From Bimastos eiseni (taxonomy: Eukaryota > Annelida > Clitellata > Crassiclitellata > Lumbricidae), in contig OY365806.1 in assembly GCA_959347315.1 (NCBI GenBank), positions 37,480,505 to 37,544,504 on the forward strand: DNA of 64,000 nucleotides. The letters run 5' to 3'. The number at the start of each line of letters is the position of its first letter. Position 1 is the first letter of the stretch. Shown piece by piece: positions 50,176 to 60,690 of this stretch. The translations under genes and the position numbers were made by a program. The notes beneath the pieces are model-generated. The model was not told where the DNA came from. It did not search any database and was given only the letters and a program-made list of their open reading frames with translations.

Positions 50176-50588
50176 TGATTCATGGAATATTCGGCCATTT
50201 GACTCGTCGACCACTTGACTAGTTTGACCATATGATTTACTTCACCGGTAAGATTGATCTATTTGAGGTTACTTAAATTTAGCTCATAAAATATTAGCTA
50301 AAACGGGTTCATGTTTGTGTTTGTTACTTACTTACTTAGTACATTGCATTTTGGGAAGTGGCTGAGTAGATAGTATCTATGATTTGAGCGCATTCGACGG
50401 CGGCCATATTGTTTATTAGAGTAAATATTTTTATCCGCGATTTTCAATTATCGGCCCATTGAATGATTGAATGGGTCAAAGTGAGTCTTAGAGTCGGGAA
50501 TCATATTCGGTAGAAAATAATTCTTGCTTAAATAGATGTTAGATCCATACTAATTTTCTTGCCTGGGCAGAAGCTGTAATGATCAAAA

Positions 50589-52475
50589 ATGGCACTGCTA
50601 CAATGGGTGAGTAATTTAGAATGCTAAAACGATACATTGTCGAAAGTGTTGGTATTCCCAAAGACTCGAAGCCTTTTTATGTAAACAATATGACCAAATT
50701 GGGTGCCTCTATCGCACACATCTAATAATGCAACGCGCTCAGTAGGTATGTAATTAAGAGTACTGTTGACATCAATCCATTTTAGGGTGATCTATCGTTT
50801 TTGCGAAATAAATTATTTCTTGCAATCAAATCAGTGTTTGTTATTTGATGTTGGTTTTATGCTTGCTTATTGGATTGGTGAAATAATACTTCGTTAAGTG
50901 GACGTTGGAATGATGAAAGATTTCTTGTCTAAGTAGAAGGCTAGATTGATATAAATAATAAGCAGCTATTTTCAACAAATCATCTTCTATTGCGCTCTAA
51001 TGTAATTTGGTAAGTCCAAATTCTGTTTGAGTGAGAATTCTTTATTTCGATTTTTTAATAAAATATTAAAATTAGCCTTGATTACTTACTTACATAATGG
51101 GTACAGCACTAGAGCTATGATTATTTATCATTATATTATATTATGTTTATATTATTATATTTATACCCAAAGGGGTCTTGTTACTTATCTTTCCTCTCCT
51201 CAGTCATGCAAGACTGAGGAGATGAAAGATATCCTATGTAACAAGACCCCTTCTTCTAACATGCCAATTATGCCATTCCCACCCCGGACAGGCCACTTTT
51301 ATGACTATTTATGTGAACCATAGTGGCAAACGGATCAGGTTAAGGCATCGTGAGGGTTAGTTATGGTCAGGGTGGGCATCATGAGGGTAGGTTAAGGGTA
51401 GTGTAGTTGATAGCGTTCAGGGTCATGGTTAGTATCGTTTGTAGATACTTGCCGAAAACCTTTGGCTGCATAAAGAAAAATATAAATGGCAACCAAGCTG
51501 CATGGCTTCTACCATAGATAGACTAAACAGACTTAGCAGTCGGTAATAGTAAGTAAGGAAACTATAACAGTCTATGACCTTGACCTGGTATAGGCTTAGA
51601 CTTTCCTGCCAGCCTGCAATTGCCAATTTGTAATGAATGAACAAATTGTAACTTGGAAAACTGGAATCGGAAATTGCAACTTTCCAACCAGAAATGAAAT
51701 TAAAGGAATTAAATGGGTACTCGAGTAGTGAAAAAATTACTCTAGTAATTTTTGGAATTGGGTACCTGCGCAGCCCTAATCAAAATGCTACATTTTATGC
51801 TGCTGAAACCTTTATGCACAAGCAAACCTTTGACTAGATTCTGTGTCTATAGGCCAAAGGTTCAATAGTCCGAAGATTGTTGTCCGGTCGATACACGATA
51901 AGATTGGTTTTGATGGAAGCCGAATTGATGAAAGGGATAATCTTTCGCTAAAAGTTGGAGTGCACCATTCTTTTAATTAATCCAGCTTCCATTTAAGCAT
52001 GATTCTTTTCATATCACTCCAGCTCCTATATTTACACATTCTTTTCATCAATTAATCCAGCTTCAAGTTAAATTTATGTCGAAGTAGAGAATCTTTGAAC
52101 TATTGAACCTTCAGATCATCGAAGCTTCGGATTATCGAGCGGACATCATTTCAAATGCTTCAATAAGTTAGACAAGGCATGTGCACCTCACATTAGCTGC
52201 ACTTGCTGGTTCGCTACATGCAATGGCTATATTTAGAATAGGACAAATAATTTTGCTTAAATTGCAGTTGAATTGATGACAACAACTCTTGCCTTCACTA
52301 TCGTTATTTGTCAGACTGCAAATTCATTTCAAGTGGTTTTTTACTGATGCCTCATACTGTATTATATTTTTTGAACTGTGGAAGTCTCTATAGTGGATGT
52401 GATTTTGTTTTGTTTGTGCAGGCAATTCAGAAGAAGAAGAAGAACAATGACAATCTTGCAGCTCTGCGAAGTCAA
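50589..52475 (+). CDS. Putative small gene, two candidate exons, unrecognised
   Basis: ATG at 50589 opens a six-codon exon (MALLQW) ending at 50606 with a consensus GTGAGT. A pyrimidine-rich acceptor (TTTGTTTGTGCAG) precedes 52422, where the frame continues AIQKKKKNNDNLAALRSQ to 52475 before GTACGG, or through to a TGA near 52530. The splice phases agree and a promoter-like block lies upstream, but I cannot name the protein. Possible later exons near 55715-55755 (IEVGHKQLLV) and 55786-55832 (MLKEALDVKKFAKCFILSTW) could not be joined in frame. Confidence 0.3.
51170..51252. repeat. 83-nt hairpin (AAGGGGTCTTGTTAC stem)
   Basis: The outer stem AAGGGGTCTTGTTAC pairs with GTAACAAGACCCCTT. The inner stem CTCCTCAGTC pairs with GACTGAGGAG, with CTTTC/GAAAG between and a six-base loop ATGCAA. 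Its size resembles a pre-miRNA or a hairpin MITE. No (AT)n or TSD decides between them. Confidence 0.7.
51905..52085. repeat. Dispersed AAGCTGGATTAATTGATG units, partly inverted
   Basis: 51910-51950 reads GATGGAAGCCGAATTGATGA in the + sense; 51960-52080 reads the inverse (TTCATCAATTAATCCAGCTT, TTAATCCAGCTTCCATTTAA). These are members of the family seen at 47190-47475. Confidence 0.6.
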
Positions 52476-53227
52476 GTACGGTATCCTGCTGTGCACATAT
52501 CTAACCTCCAAACATCGACTGGATTATGATCCTCCCAATGATCCAAAGGTTACCTTTAACGATCTTCCACTTTATATCTTTCTTTTGTATCAATACTGCT
52601 TGCCTGTGTTCTGGTGTACTGTGAGTGTTTCAGTTAAATCAACTTAAAAAATTTGATTTATTTAAATCAAATTTCAATTTTGAAAAGGTTGTTTGAGCAA
52701 TCTTGTTCAAATCTTACATATGCAGCCGTTATATTTGGTAGAAAAGCTTGTATAATTGCTAGATCCGATGATTGTCTTCCTAGTGATTGTTATGTTTATT
52801 TTAATAGTAAGAAATGCGACAATGCCTCCACATGTTGACAAAGGAGTTGACAAAACGGCACTGCAGGCAAATCTGCAGTCCTTTTTAGGCCATGGGCACA
52901 CCAGGTTACTAGGGGCCCCATGATCCTATTTGGCCTCCGAATTATTTCTGCTCTTCAAGTCTTAAGTTATATATTCAACTTTTGTGTTGATTAATCTTCA
53001 CTTTACAATATGTTTTGTTATGTTTATGCATATATAATTTAATTACAAAGTGAATGTTGAAAGTGCCAATGGATCTATAGGTTTGATGTAATAGACAGTT
53101 TAGATTTTTTCCTGTGGTTGAGCTTATCCCAGACTTGCAATGTTTTTAAGATGGCACTTTCTGTCTAAGTTTAGTCTAAGTCTAAGTTCAATTTCGCTGA
53201 TTGATTAATGCAAGGTCAATTTAACTA

Positions 53228-54381
53228 TTTAAAAATATTATCCAAATGTAATCAATTCATTTTAAAATATTATACAAATGTAATCAATTCATTTTAAAAT
53301 ATTATCCAAATGTAATCAATTCATTTTAAAATATTATACAAATGTAATCAATTCATTTTAAAATATTATCCAAATGTAATCAATTCATTTTAAAATATTA
53401 TACAAATGTAATCAATTCATTTTAAAATATTATCCAAATGTAATCAGTTCATTTAAAAATATTATACAAATGTAATCAATTCATTTTAAAATATTATCCA
53501 AATGTAATCAATTCATTTTAAAATATTATCCAAATGTAATCAATTCATTTTAAAATATTATACAAATGTAATCAATTCATTTAAAAATATTATACAAAAT
53601 GTAATCAATTCATTTTAGAATATTATACAAATGTAATCAATTCATTTTAAAATATTATCCAAATATAATCAATTCATTTTAAAATATTATCCAAATGTAA
53701 TCAATTCATTTTAAAATATTATACAAATGTAATCAATTCATTTTAAAATATTATACAAATGTAATCAATTCATTTAAAAATATTATACAAAATGTAATCA
53801 ATTCATTTTAGAATATTATACAAATGTAATCAATTCATTTTAAAATATTATCCAAATATAATCAATTCATTTTAAAATATTATCCAAATGTAATCAATTC
53901 ATTTTAAAATATTATACAAATGTAATCAATTCATTTTAAAATATTATACAAATGTAATCAATTCATTTAAAAATATTATCCAAATGTAATCAATTCATTT
54001 AAAAATATTATCCAAATGTAATCAATTCATTTAAAAATATTATCCAAATGTAATCAATTCATTTAAAAATATTATACAAATGTAATCAATTCATTTTAAA
54101 ATATTATACAAATGTAATCAATTCATTTTAAAATATTATCCAAATGTAATCAATTCATTTAAAAATATTATCCAAATGTAATCAATTCATTTTAAAATAT
54201 TATACAAATGTAATCAATTCATTTTAAAATATTATACAAATGTAATCAATTCATTTTAAAATATTATCCAAATGTAATCAGTTCATTTTAAAATATTATC
54301 CAAATGTAATCAATTCATTTTAAAATATTATACAAATGTAATCAATTCATTTTAAAATATTATACAAATGTAATCAATTCG
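53228..54381. repeat. 32-bp minisatellite, about 36 copies, with higher-order structure
   Basis: Unit: TTATCCAAATGTAATCAATT followed by CATTTTAAAATA. The main variable site is TATCCAAA versus TATACAAA. The first seven monomers alternate C/A (a 64-bp dimer). A six-monomer block of 193 bp marked by three private variants (AAAATGTAAT, TTAGAATA, AAATATAATC) occurs twice in succession, 53581-53773 and 53774-53966. No ORF. Confidence 0.95.
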
Positions 54382-54489
54382 TTTGTTGGTTTGTGTTTTC
54401 GCTGATGATAATGATCGATGAGCGCAGAATCTTACAATATCTTTGCAAAAGTTTTGTGTGTGGGGTAAGTCTTGTGTAGATGTTTGGTC

Positions 54490-55085
54490 TAGCACTCTGA
54501 GACTTGGAAGAAACAATGCATTGTATCTATGTATTAAAAGTTAGAAGAAGCAATGCATTTGTATGCTTGTATTAAAGGTTAGAAGGAACAAGGCATGTGT
54601 GTGCTTATATTAAAAGTTAAAAGGAACAATTTATTTCCATCATGAATTAAAAGTTAGAAGAAGTAATGCATTTGTATGCTTGCATTAAAGGTTAGAAGAA
54701 GCAATGCATTTGTATGCATGTTTTGAAAGTTAAAAGGAACAATGGATTTCTATACAATAGTATACATGTATTTTAAGTTAGAAGAAGCAATGCATTGATA
54801 TGCATGTACTAACACTTTGAAGACCAACGCATACTATAGTGTATGGGAAACCAATCTGGCTGGTCGTTAAAGGGTTTAACGTTTGAAGGTACAAGGCATT
54901 TTTATGCAGGTATTTAAAGTTAGAAGGAACAATGGATTTTATATGCATGTATTTAAAGTTAAAGGGAACAATGCATTTGTTTGCATGTGTTAACTGTTAA
55001 AAGAAACAAGAAATTTCTATGTATGTAATATAAGTTATAAGGATTTAAATATTCATGCATTTCAAGTTAAAAGATACAATTCTTT
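54490..55085. repeat. Degenerate 38-bp minisatellite (GTTAGAAGAAGCAATGCATT)
   Basis: About 14 loose copies of GTTAGAAGAAGCAATGCATT then TGTATGCATGTATTAAA. The array is interrupted by a 71-bp TTAA element at 54809-54879 and by the TAGGGCATAACC element at 55100-55469; it resumes at 55470-55550. Confidence 0.85.
54809..54879. mobile_element. 71-bp TTAA-type element, copy 4, inside a minisatellite
   Basis: CTAACACTTTGAAGACCAAC at the left and GGCTGGTCGTTAAAGGG then TTTAA at the right; 71 bp from CTAA to TTAA. The right arm matches copies 1-2. The left tip is degenerate (CTAA for TTAA). Confidence 0.7.
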
Positions 55086-55099
55086 ATGTGAATGTCCAC

Positions 55100-55469
55100 C
55101 GACTTTCTGGTAAACACTAAAGAGTAAAGACGTCGTTGATAACTTTGTATTTCAAATTTTATGTCAAAGTTTTACATTTTATCGCAAATAAAGTTACTAA
55201 ATAATAGACATATTGTTATAGCCTCGAATGCCACGATATAAGCTATATGAAGGACATTGCAATAGATTCGTCATTGACTATGACTATAGATAGTTCTCCG
55301 TGGCTGTGTACGTGGCAGGTTAATTACACTTTGCTTATGGATGGAACTCGCTGCCTGTCACTGGCCATATTTGCAGCTACTATTTGGGTCGTACCCGGAT
55401 CCGGAAAATAGTTTGTCCGAATACTTGGATTCGGTACTCGGTGGAAATTGTGTACTCTGTTATGCCCTA
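55100..55469 (+). mobile_element. TAGGGCATAACC element family, copy 3
   Basis: It contains GACGTCGTTGATAACTTTGT, GTGTACGTGGCAGGTTAATT and CTACTATTTGGGTCGTACCC, and ends TGTTATGCCCTA at 55469. Colinear with the inverse of 32793-33340. It splits the 38-bp minisatellite. The left boundary is approximate. Confidence 0.7.
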
Positions 55470-56839
55470 ATTAAAAGTTAACTGAAACAATGCATTTCTA
55501 TACATGTATTAAAAGTTAGAAGGATCAAAGCATTTGTAGGCATGTATTCAAAATGATTTGTACTGTAAATAATTAAAACAATGTAAATACTTCAATAATT
55601 CATGATATTATTAATTGTAATAATTAATAATAGTACTCGAATAATGTAAATTTGTACTGTATTGTACATTCTGTACTTTTACTTTGCCTATTTTTTTATG
55701 TGTCAGAGGTTTTGTTGTAGTCATAGAAGTTGGTCACAAGCAACTGCTTGTGTAAGTCTGCTTACAAGACCAACATGTTGAAGGAAGCACTTGACGTGAA
55801 GAAGTTTGCCAAGTGCTTCATACTATCAACCTGGGTGCGTTTAACTATTTTCTATTCCTACCTGGTTTCCAGTTAAACTTCACTTCTCGTTTCCCTAACA
55901 CTTTGGTTCTTGCTGTCTGAGACAGCAGTTTTCTAATTAATTAAAATGCCTGTGTAGGTTTGAGTTACCCTCTATGGATTTTGATCAAAGTCCATTCATG
56001 CTCAATATTATCATGAGGCGGTGGCATCTAATCAATTAATAATAATCACTAGGGATGAACCGAGTTCGAATTTCTTACCAAGTTTTGCAAATTTTATTTT
56101 GCCATATCTGAGTTTCAAATATTTACAAAAGTTTCATTCTCTTGATTTTTAGCTTGACAGTTTGCACAACTTTTAGGATATTTTTAATTTGTCGTCAATT
56201 TACAAAGAAGTGGCAGCTAGTGATTACTAATAGTAGCAGTATTTGTGTTTTTAGTTAGGTTAATTGTCGTTTTGTAAATAAAATTAGTGGTGTTGTGTTT
56301 TCAGTTAGGTTAATTTATTTATTTTTAAATTTAAAAATACGATAATCGTTTTCAAAACAGAAAATCGGAGAGATTAAAACTCGGATTCAGTGTTTGTCTG
56401 CGTGAGTTTAGGCCAAGTACTAGAAACTCTGGCCAAGCCGAGATTCGGTTCATCTTTATTAAATATTAATTAATAACAAGAGTGACCTACATACTAAATA
56501 ATAAGAATAACATAAATACTACCTAGTTGTATAAAAAGGAACTAAATACTAATTAATATTAAGAACTACATAAATACTACCTTTTATTTCTGTTGCAAGT
56601 TCATTGCTGTTTTCTGATCAGTTAAGTTGTTTCTATCTGTAGATGCAACAGACAGCACCACGTTCAGAAAAGTCACAAATGACTTTCACAAGCACAAGAA
56701 GAAGACATGCTATAGACAAGTTAAAGCTCAGAAACTCATGCACATGACTTTGTAACTGTTGGCGTATTAACAAATGTTTCTTGTTTGTGCCCCATCCTGA
56801 GCAGGGCCAGATTGAAATAATGCCAACTGTCTCTTAGAC

Positions 56840-56945
56840 CAATGGTTCTCAACCTTTTTGTCATGGGGACCCACTCTGCAACATCTAGATGCTAACTAGA
56901 CCCACCACACCGAAATCTGGCAGCAAGCAGCACCATTGCCTTCTG
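56840..56945 (+). mobile_element. hAT-type terminus (CAATGGTTCTCAACC), single end
   Basis: CAATGGTTCTCAACCTTTTT then GTCATGGGGACCCA is the common hAT 'wrong-end' signature and matches the inverse of the right end at 37889-37904. The opposite end was not found, so this is a fragment. Confidence 0.5.
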
Positions 56946-57147
56946 TGTCAGTATAATCATATAGAACGCAATGGCCACACGCATCAACGCATTATGTGAC
57001 TAACCATGATAGCGTATAAAAAAACCTTACATAAATCAAGAAAAATCAAGTAATTTAAGAGAAATTTTTAAAAAATCCTTTTATTGCTTGACTCACTTTG
57101 AGACATAAAAACACTGCAGTTAGGCCTATATATATGTATATACTTAC

Positions 57148-57188
57148 CAGAATGCAAGCCCAACCATCACGGCTGGGCTTGCATTCTG
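57148..57188. repeat. 15-bp perfect inverted repeat, 11-nt loop
   Basis: CAGAATGCAAGCCCA (57148-57162) and TGGGCTTGCATTCTG (57174-57188) are exact inverses. It is isolated in AT-rich DNA, with no T-run or transposon ends adjacent. Confidence 0.8.
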
Positions 57189-58070
57189 TGTGCTGTGGCA
57201 CAGGTGGCAACTATTTAAGTGCAGCAAATTTAAGAAGGAATAACTTTAATTATTTTGTAAATTCATTCTTTCTTGAAATATGGTATTATATTTGTTAACC
57301 ATTAAAAACTAATATTACAGTAGAAAAGTGCAACTAAGATAGCGCATTGGTGGCTATTATATGCTGTATATGAATATTATAATGAAACATTTAAGTTTAA
57401 TATTACAATATAATGTATCATTTATCTATACTTTGTTTTTTGGTAAATTTGGTTTATAGAATCCATGTATTCAAAATTTATATCATCAGTCATCACAAGT
57501 TGTCTGTTTTTACAAAAACATTTAAGGGCAACAATGAGTTTGGTTATAATTGGCTGACTTAAAAATATGATTGTTTCTGTACATAATTGTACTTTTTTTT
57601 AAAATTTTCTATCTAAAATAAGTTCTACCTGTCCATTGATAAATTTTATATTATAGTCGAAATTTAAATAGGCAACAAAATGTGGGAAGGTCAGATAACT
57701 GCACGTGGCACAATTATAGCTTGCTACGGTGCTGGACATAAATATAGTTGACTAAATCTTTTGAACATTCTAAACATTTGTTCTGATGAGATTGGATTAT
57801 GAATTCCAAGGGCGCTGGGAAACAGAAGATCAGAAATTGGGTCACACTCACCCTGATGGCAGGGTTTGTGGCTGGAATGTGTGGTTGCTTTGACCTGATT
57901 TCTCAGAATGGTAAAACACAGGCATGAAGAACACATGGCCACTTCCTAGGGGATGATGATATAACAGGCAGCTGTAGGATTTGAATTGATTGCCTAACTC
58001 TTCTTTAACGTCTTATCATTATGTGTTCCTATTGCTTTGTGTTATCATGTTCATGTGCATTTTTTCATGT

Positions 58071-58577
58071 TTAGCCCTGCTCAGGATTTGTATGTTTGAA
58101 CTGAAATAAATGAATGTTATTATCGGCCCCCCCCCTCGCCCCCACTTTGCCTCGCCATCCGTTTCTCTCCAATACGCCTATCACTAAACGACGGTGCAAT
58201 GTTCTGATTTGGTAACCATGATGTGTCTGTCGTTTGATGCCTGTTACAATACCAGAAACTGAAATAGTCTCTTTTCTGGCACACATGGCCATGTAAATTC
58301 CCAAACGAAAGGAGCAACATAAATGCCCAGAACAGAAGAACCAAATAAATGTCAAGAAGAAAAAATAACCATTTAATGTTATTGAAACGTTAATAAAGCT
58401 TTCCGTGAAAAGAAGCCAGAGGGCCGCGGACAGTGCGGCACAAACTAATGAGGAAAGGGGTGTTGATCCAAATGCCATGGCCACTCCAGCAATTATTTGT
58501 ATTAATATCACCCTCAACCTCCATTTCGCCCTCACCTTCCCTTTCCTCCATTTACCCTCACCCTCCCTTTCCTCCAT
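58071..58577 (-). CDS. Unrecognised 168-codon ORF with hydrophobic segments
   Basis: The - strand frame opens inside the 26-bp minisatellite, so the first about 25 codons are repeat-derived. The unique part reads IIAGVAMAFGSTPLSSLVCA, then hydrophobic stretches (LWLLFTESFINVSITL; YFFFLTFIWFFCSGHLCCSF) and a hydrophilic end (GIVTGIKRQTHHGYQIRTLH). Two or three membrane spans are plausible. No homologue is recalled and no splice signals were settled. It could be an exon, an element fragment or chance. Confidence 0.2.
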   Translation of the reverse strand: MEEREGEGKWRKGKVRAKWRLRVILIQIIAGVAMAFGSTPLSSLVCAALSAALWLLFTESFINVSITLNGYFFFLTFIWFFCSGHLCCSFRLGIYMAMCARKETISVSGIVTGIKRQTHHGYQIRTLHRRLVIGVLERNGWRGKVGARGGADNNIHLFQFKHTNPEQG

Positions 58578-60690
58578 TTGCCCTCATCCTCCCTTTCCTC
58601 TATTTACCCTCACCCTCCATTTCCTCCATTTACCCTAACCCTCCCTTTCCTCCATTTGCCCTCATCCTCCCTTTCCTCCACTTTACCCTCACCCTCCCTT
58701 TCCTCCATTTACCCTCACCCTCCCTTTACTCCATTTACCCTCACCCTCCCTTTCCTCCATTTGCCCTCACCCTCCCTTTCCTCCATTTACCCTCACCCTC
58801 CCTTTCCTCCACTTTACCCTCACCCTCCCTTTCCTCCATTTACCCTCACCCTCCCTTTCCTCCATTTGCCCTCATCCTCCCTTTCCTCCATTTGCCCTCA
58901 CCCTCCCTTTCCTCCATTTACCCTCACCCTCCCTTTCCTCCACTATACCCTCACCCTCCCTTTCCTCCATTTGCCCTCACCCTCCATTTCCTCCATTTAC
59001 CCTCACCCTCCCTTTCCTCCATTTACCCTCACCCTCCCTTTCCTCCATTTACCCTCACCCTCCCTTTCCTCCATTTGCCCTCATCCTCCCTTTCCTCCAT
59101 TTGCCCTCACCCTCCCTTTCCTCCATTTACCCTCCCTTTCCTCCATTTACCCTCACCCTCCCTTTCCTCCATTTGCCCTCATCCTCCCTTTCCTCCATTT
59201 GCCCTCACCCTCCCTTTCCTCCATTTACCCTCACCCTCCCTTTCCTCCATTTGCCCTCACCCTCCCTTTCCTCCATTTGCCCTCATCCTCCCTTTTCTCC
59301 ATTTGCCCTCACCCTCCCTTTCCTCCATTTACCCTCACCCTCCCTTTCCTCCATTTGCCCTCACCCTCCCTTTCCTCCATTTACCCTCACCCTCCCTTTC
59401 CTCCATTTACCCTCACCCTCCCTTTCCTCCATTTACCCTCACCCTCCCTTTCCTCCATTTGCCCTCATCCTCCCTTTCCTCCATTTACCCTCACCCTCCC
59501 TTTCCTCCATTTACCCTCACCCTCCCTTTCCTCCATTTGCCCTCACCCTCCATTTCCTCCATTTACCCTCACCCTCCCTTTCCTCCATTTACCCTCACCC
59601 TCCCTTTCCTCCATTTACCCTCACCCTCCCTTTCCTCCATTTACCCTCACCCTCCCTTTCCTCCATTTGCCCTCATCCTCCCTTTCCTCCATTTGCCCTC
59701 ACCCTCCCTTTCCTCCATTTACCCTCCCTTTCCTCCATTTACCCTCACCCTCCCTTTCCTCCATTTGCCCTCATCCTCCCTTTTCTCCATTTGCCCTCAC
59801 CCTCCCTTTCCTCCATTTACCCTCACCCTCCCTTTCCTCCATTTACCCTCACCCTCCCTTTCCTCCATTTACCCTCACCCTCCCTTTCCTCCATTTGCCC
59901 TCATCCTCCCTTTCCTCCATTTACCCTCACCCTCCCTTTCCTCCATTTGCCCTCATCCTCCCTTTCCTCCATTTGCCCTCATCCTCCCTTTCCTCCATTT
60001 GCCCTCACCCTCCCTTTCCTCCATTTACCCTCACCCTCCCTTTCCTCCATTTACCCTCACCCTCCCTTTTCTCCATTTGCCCTCATCCTCCCTTTTCTCC
60101 ATTTGCCCTCACCCTCCCTTTCCTCCATTTACCCTCACCCTCCCTTTCCTTCATTTACCCTCACCCTCCCTTTCCTCCATTTACCCTCACCCTCCCTTTC
60201 CTCCATTTGCCCTCATCCTCCCTTTCCTCCATTTACCCTCACCCTCCCTTTCCTCCATTTACCCTCACCCTCCCTTTCCTCCATTTGCCCTCATCCTCCC
60301 TTTCCTCCATTTGCCCTCATCCTCCCTTTCCTCCATTTGCCCTCATCCTCCCTTTCCTCCATTTGCCCTCACCCTCCCTTTCCTCCATTTACCCTCACCC
60401 TCCCTTTCCTCCATTTACCCTCACCCTCCCTTTTCTCCATTTGCCTTCATCCTCCCTTTCCTCCATTTGCCCTCATCCTCCCTTTCCTCCATTTACCCTC
60501 ACCCTCCCTTTCCTCCATTTACCCTCACCCTCCCTTTCCTCCATTTACCCTCATCCTCCCTTTCCTCCATTTACCCTCACCCTCCCTTTCCTCCATTTAC
60601 CCTCACCCTCCCTTTCCTCCATTTACCCTCATCCTCCCTTTCCTCCACTTTACCCTCACCCTCCCTTTCCTCCATTTGCTCTCTTCCTCC
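58510..60690 (+). repeat. 26-bp minisatellite, about 84 copies (CCCTCACCCTCCCTTTCCTC)
   Basis: Unit CCCTCACCCTCCCTTTCCTC plus CATTTA, with variants TTTGCCCTCATCC, TTTTCTCC and CACTTTACC. Because 26 is not a multiple of three and the unit has no stop in any forward frame, all three frames stay open and code the same 26-residue cycle (HPPFPPFTLTLPFLHLPSPS then LSSIYP), so frames of up to 794 codons appear. The - strand is GGGAGGGTGAGGG-rich. Two shortened monomers (ATTTACCCTCCC) about 593 bp apart in similar context (near 59125 and 59718) indicate an internal segmental duplication. Confidence 0.95.

Larger units (their letters stand above)
55551..58070. other. AT-rich intergenic or intronic stretch
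   Basis: Contains the possible exons near 55.7-55.83 kb noted under the 50.6-kb gene, an open stretch 56643-56752 (ends KLMHMTL) after a TGTAG acceptor-like site, a hAT-type terminus at 56840-56870, and AT-rich sequence otherwise. Confidence 0.4.

Noticed and set aside
51715..51780. GGGTACTCGAGT...GGGTACCTGCGCAGCCC as a complete transposon
   Set aside because: Ends resemble the 33.7-kb element but no matching inverted pair or target duplication could be shown.
57148..57188. Rho-independent terminator
   Set aside because: Eukaryotic context and no T-run after the stem.
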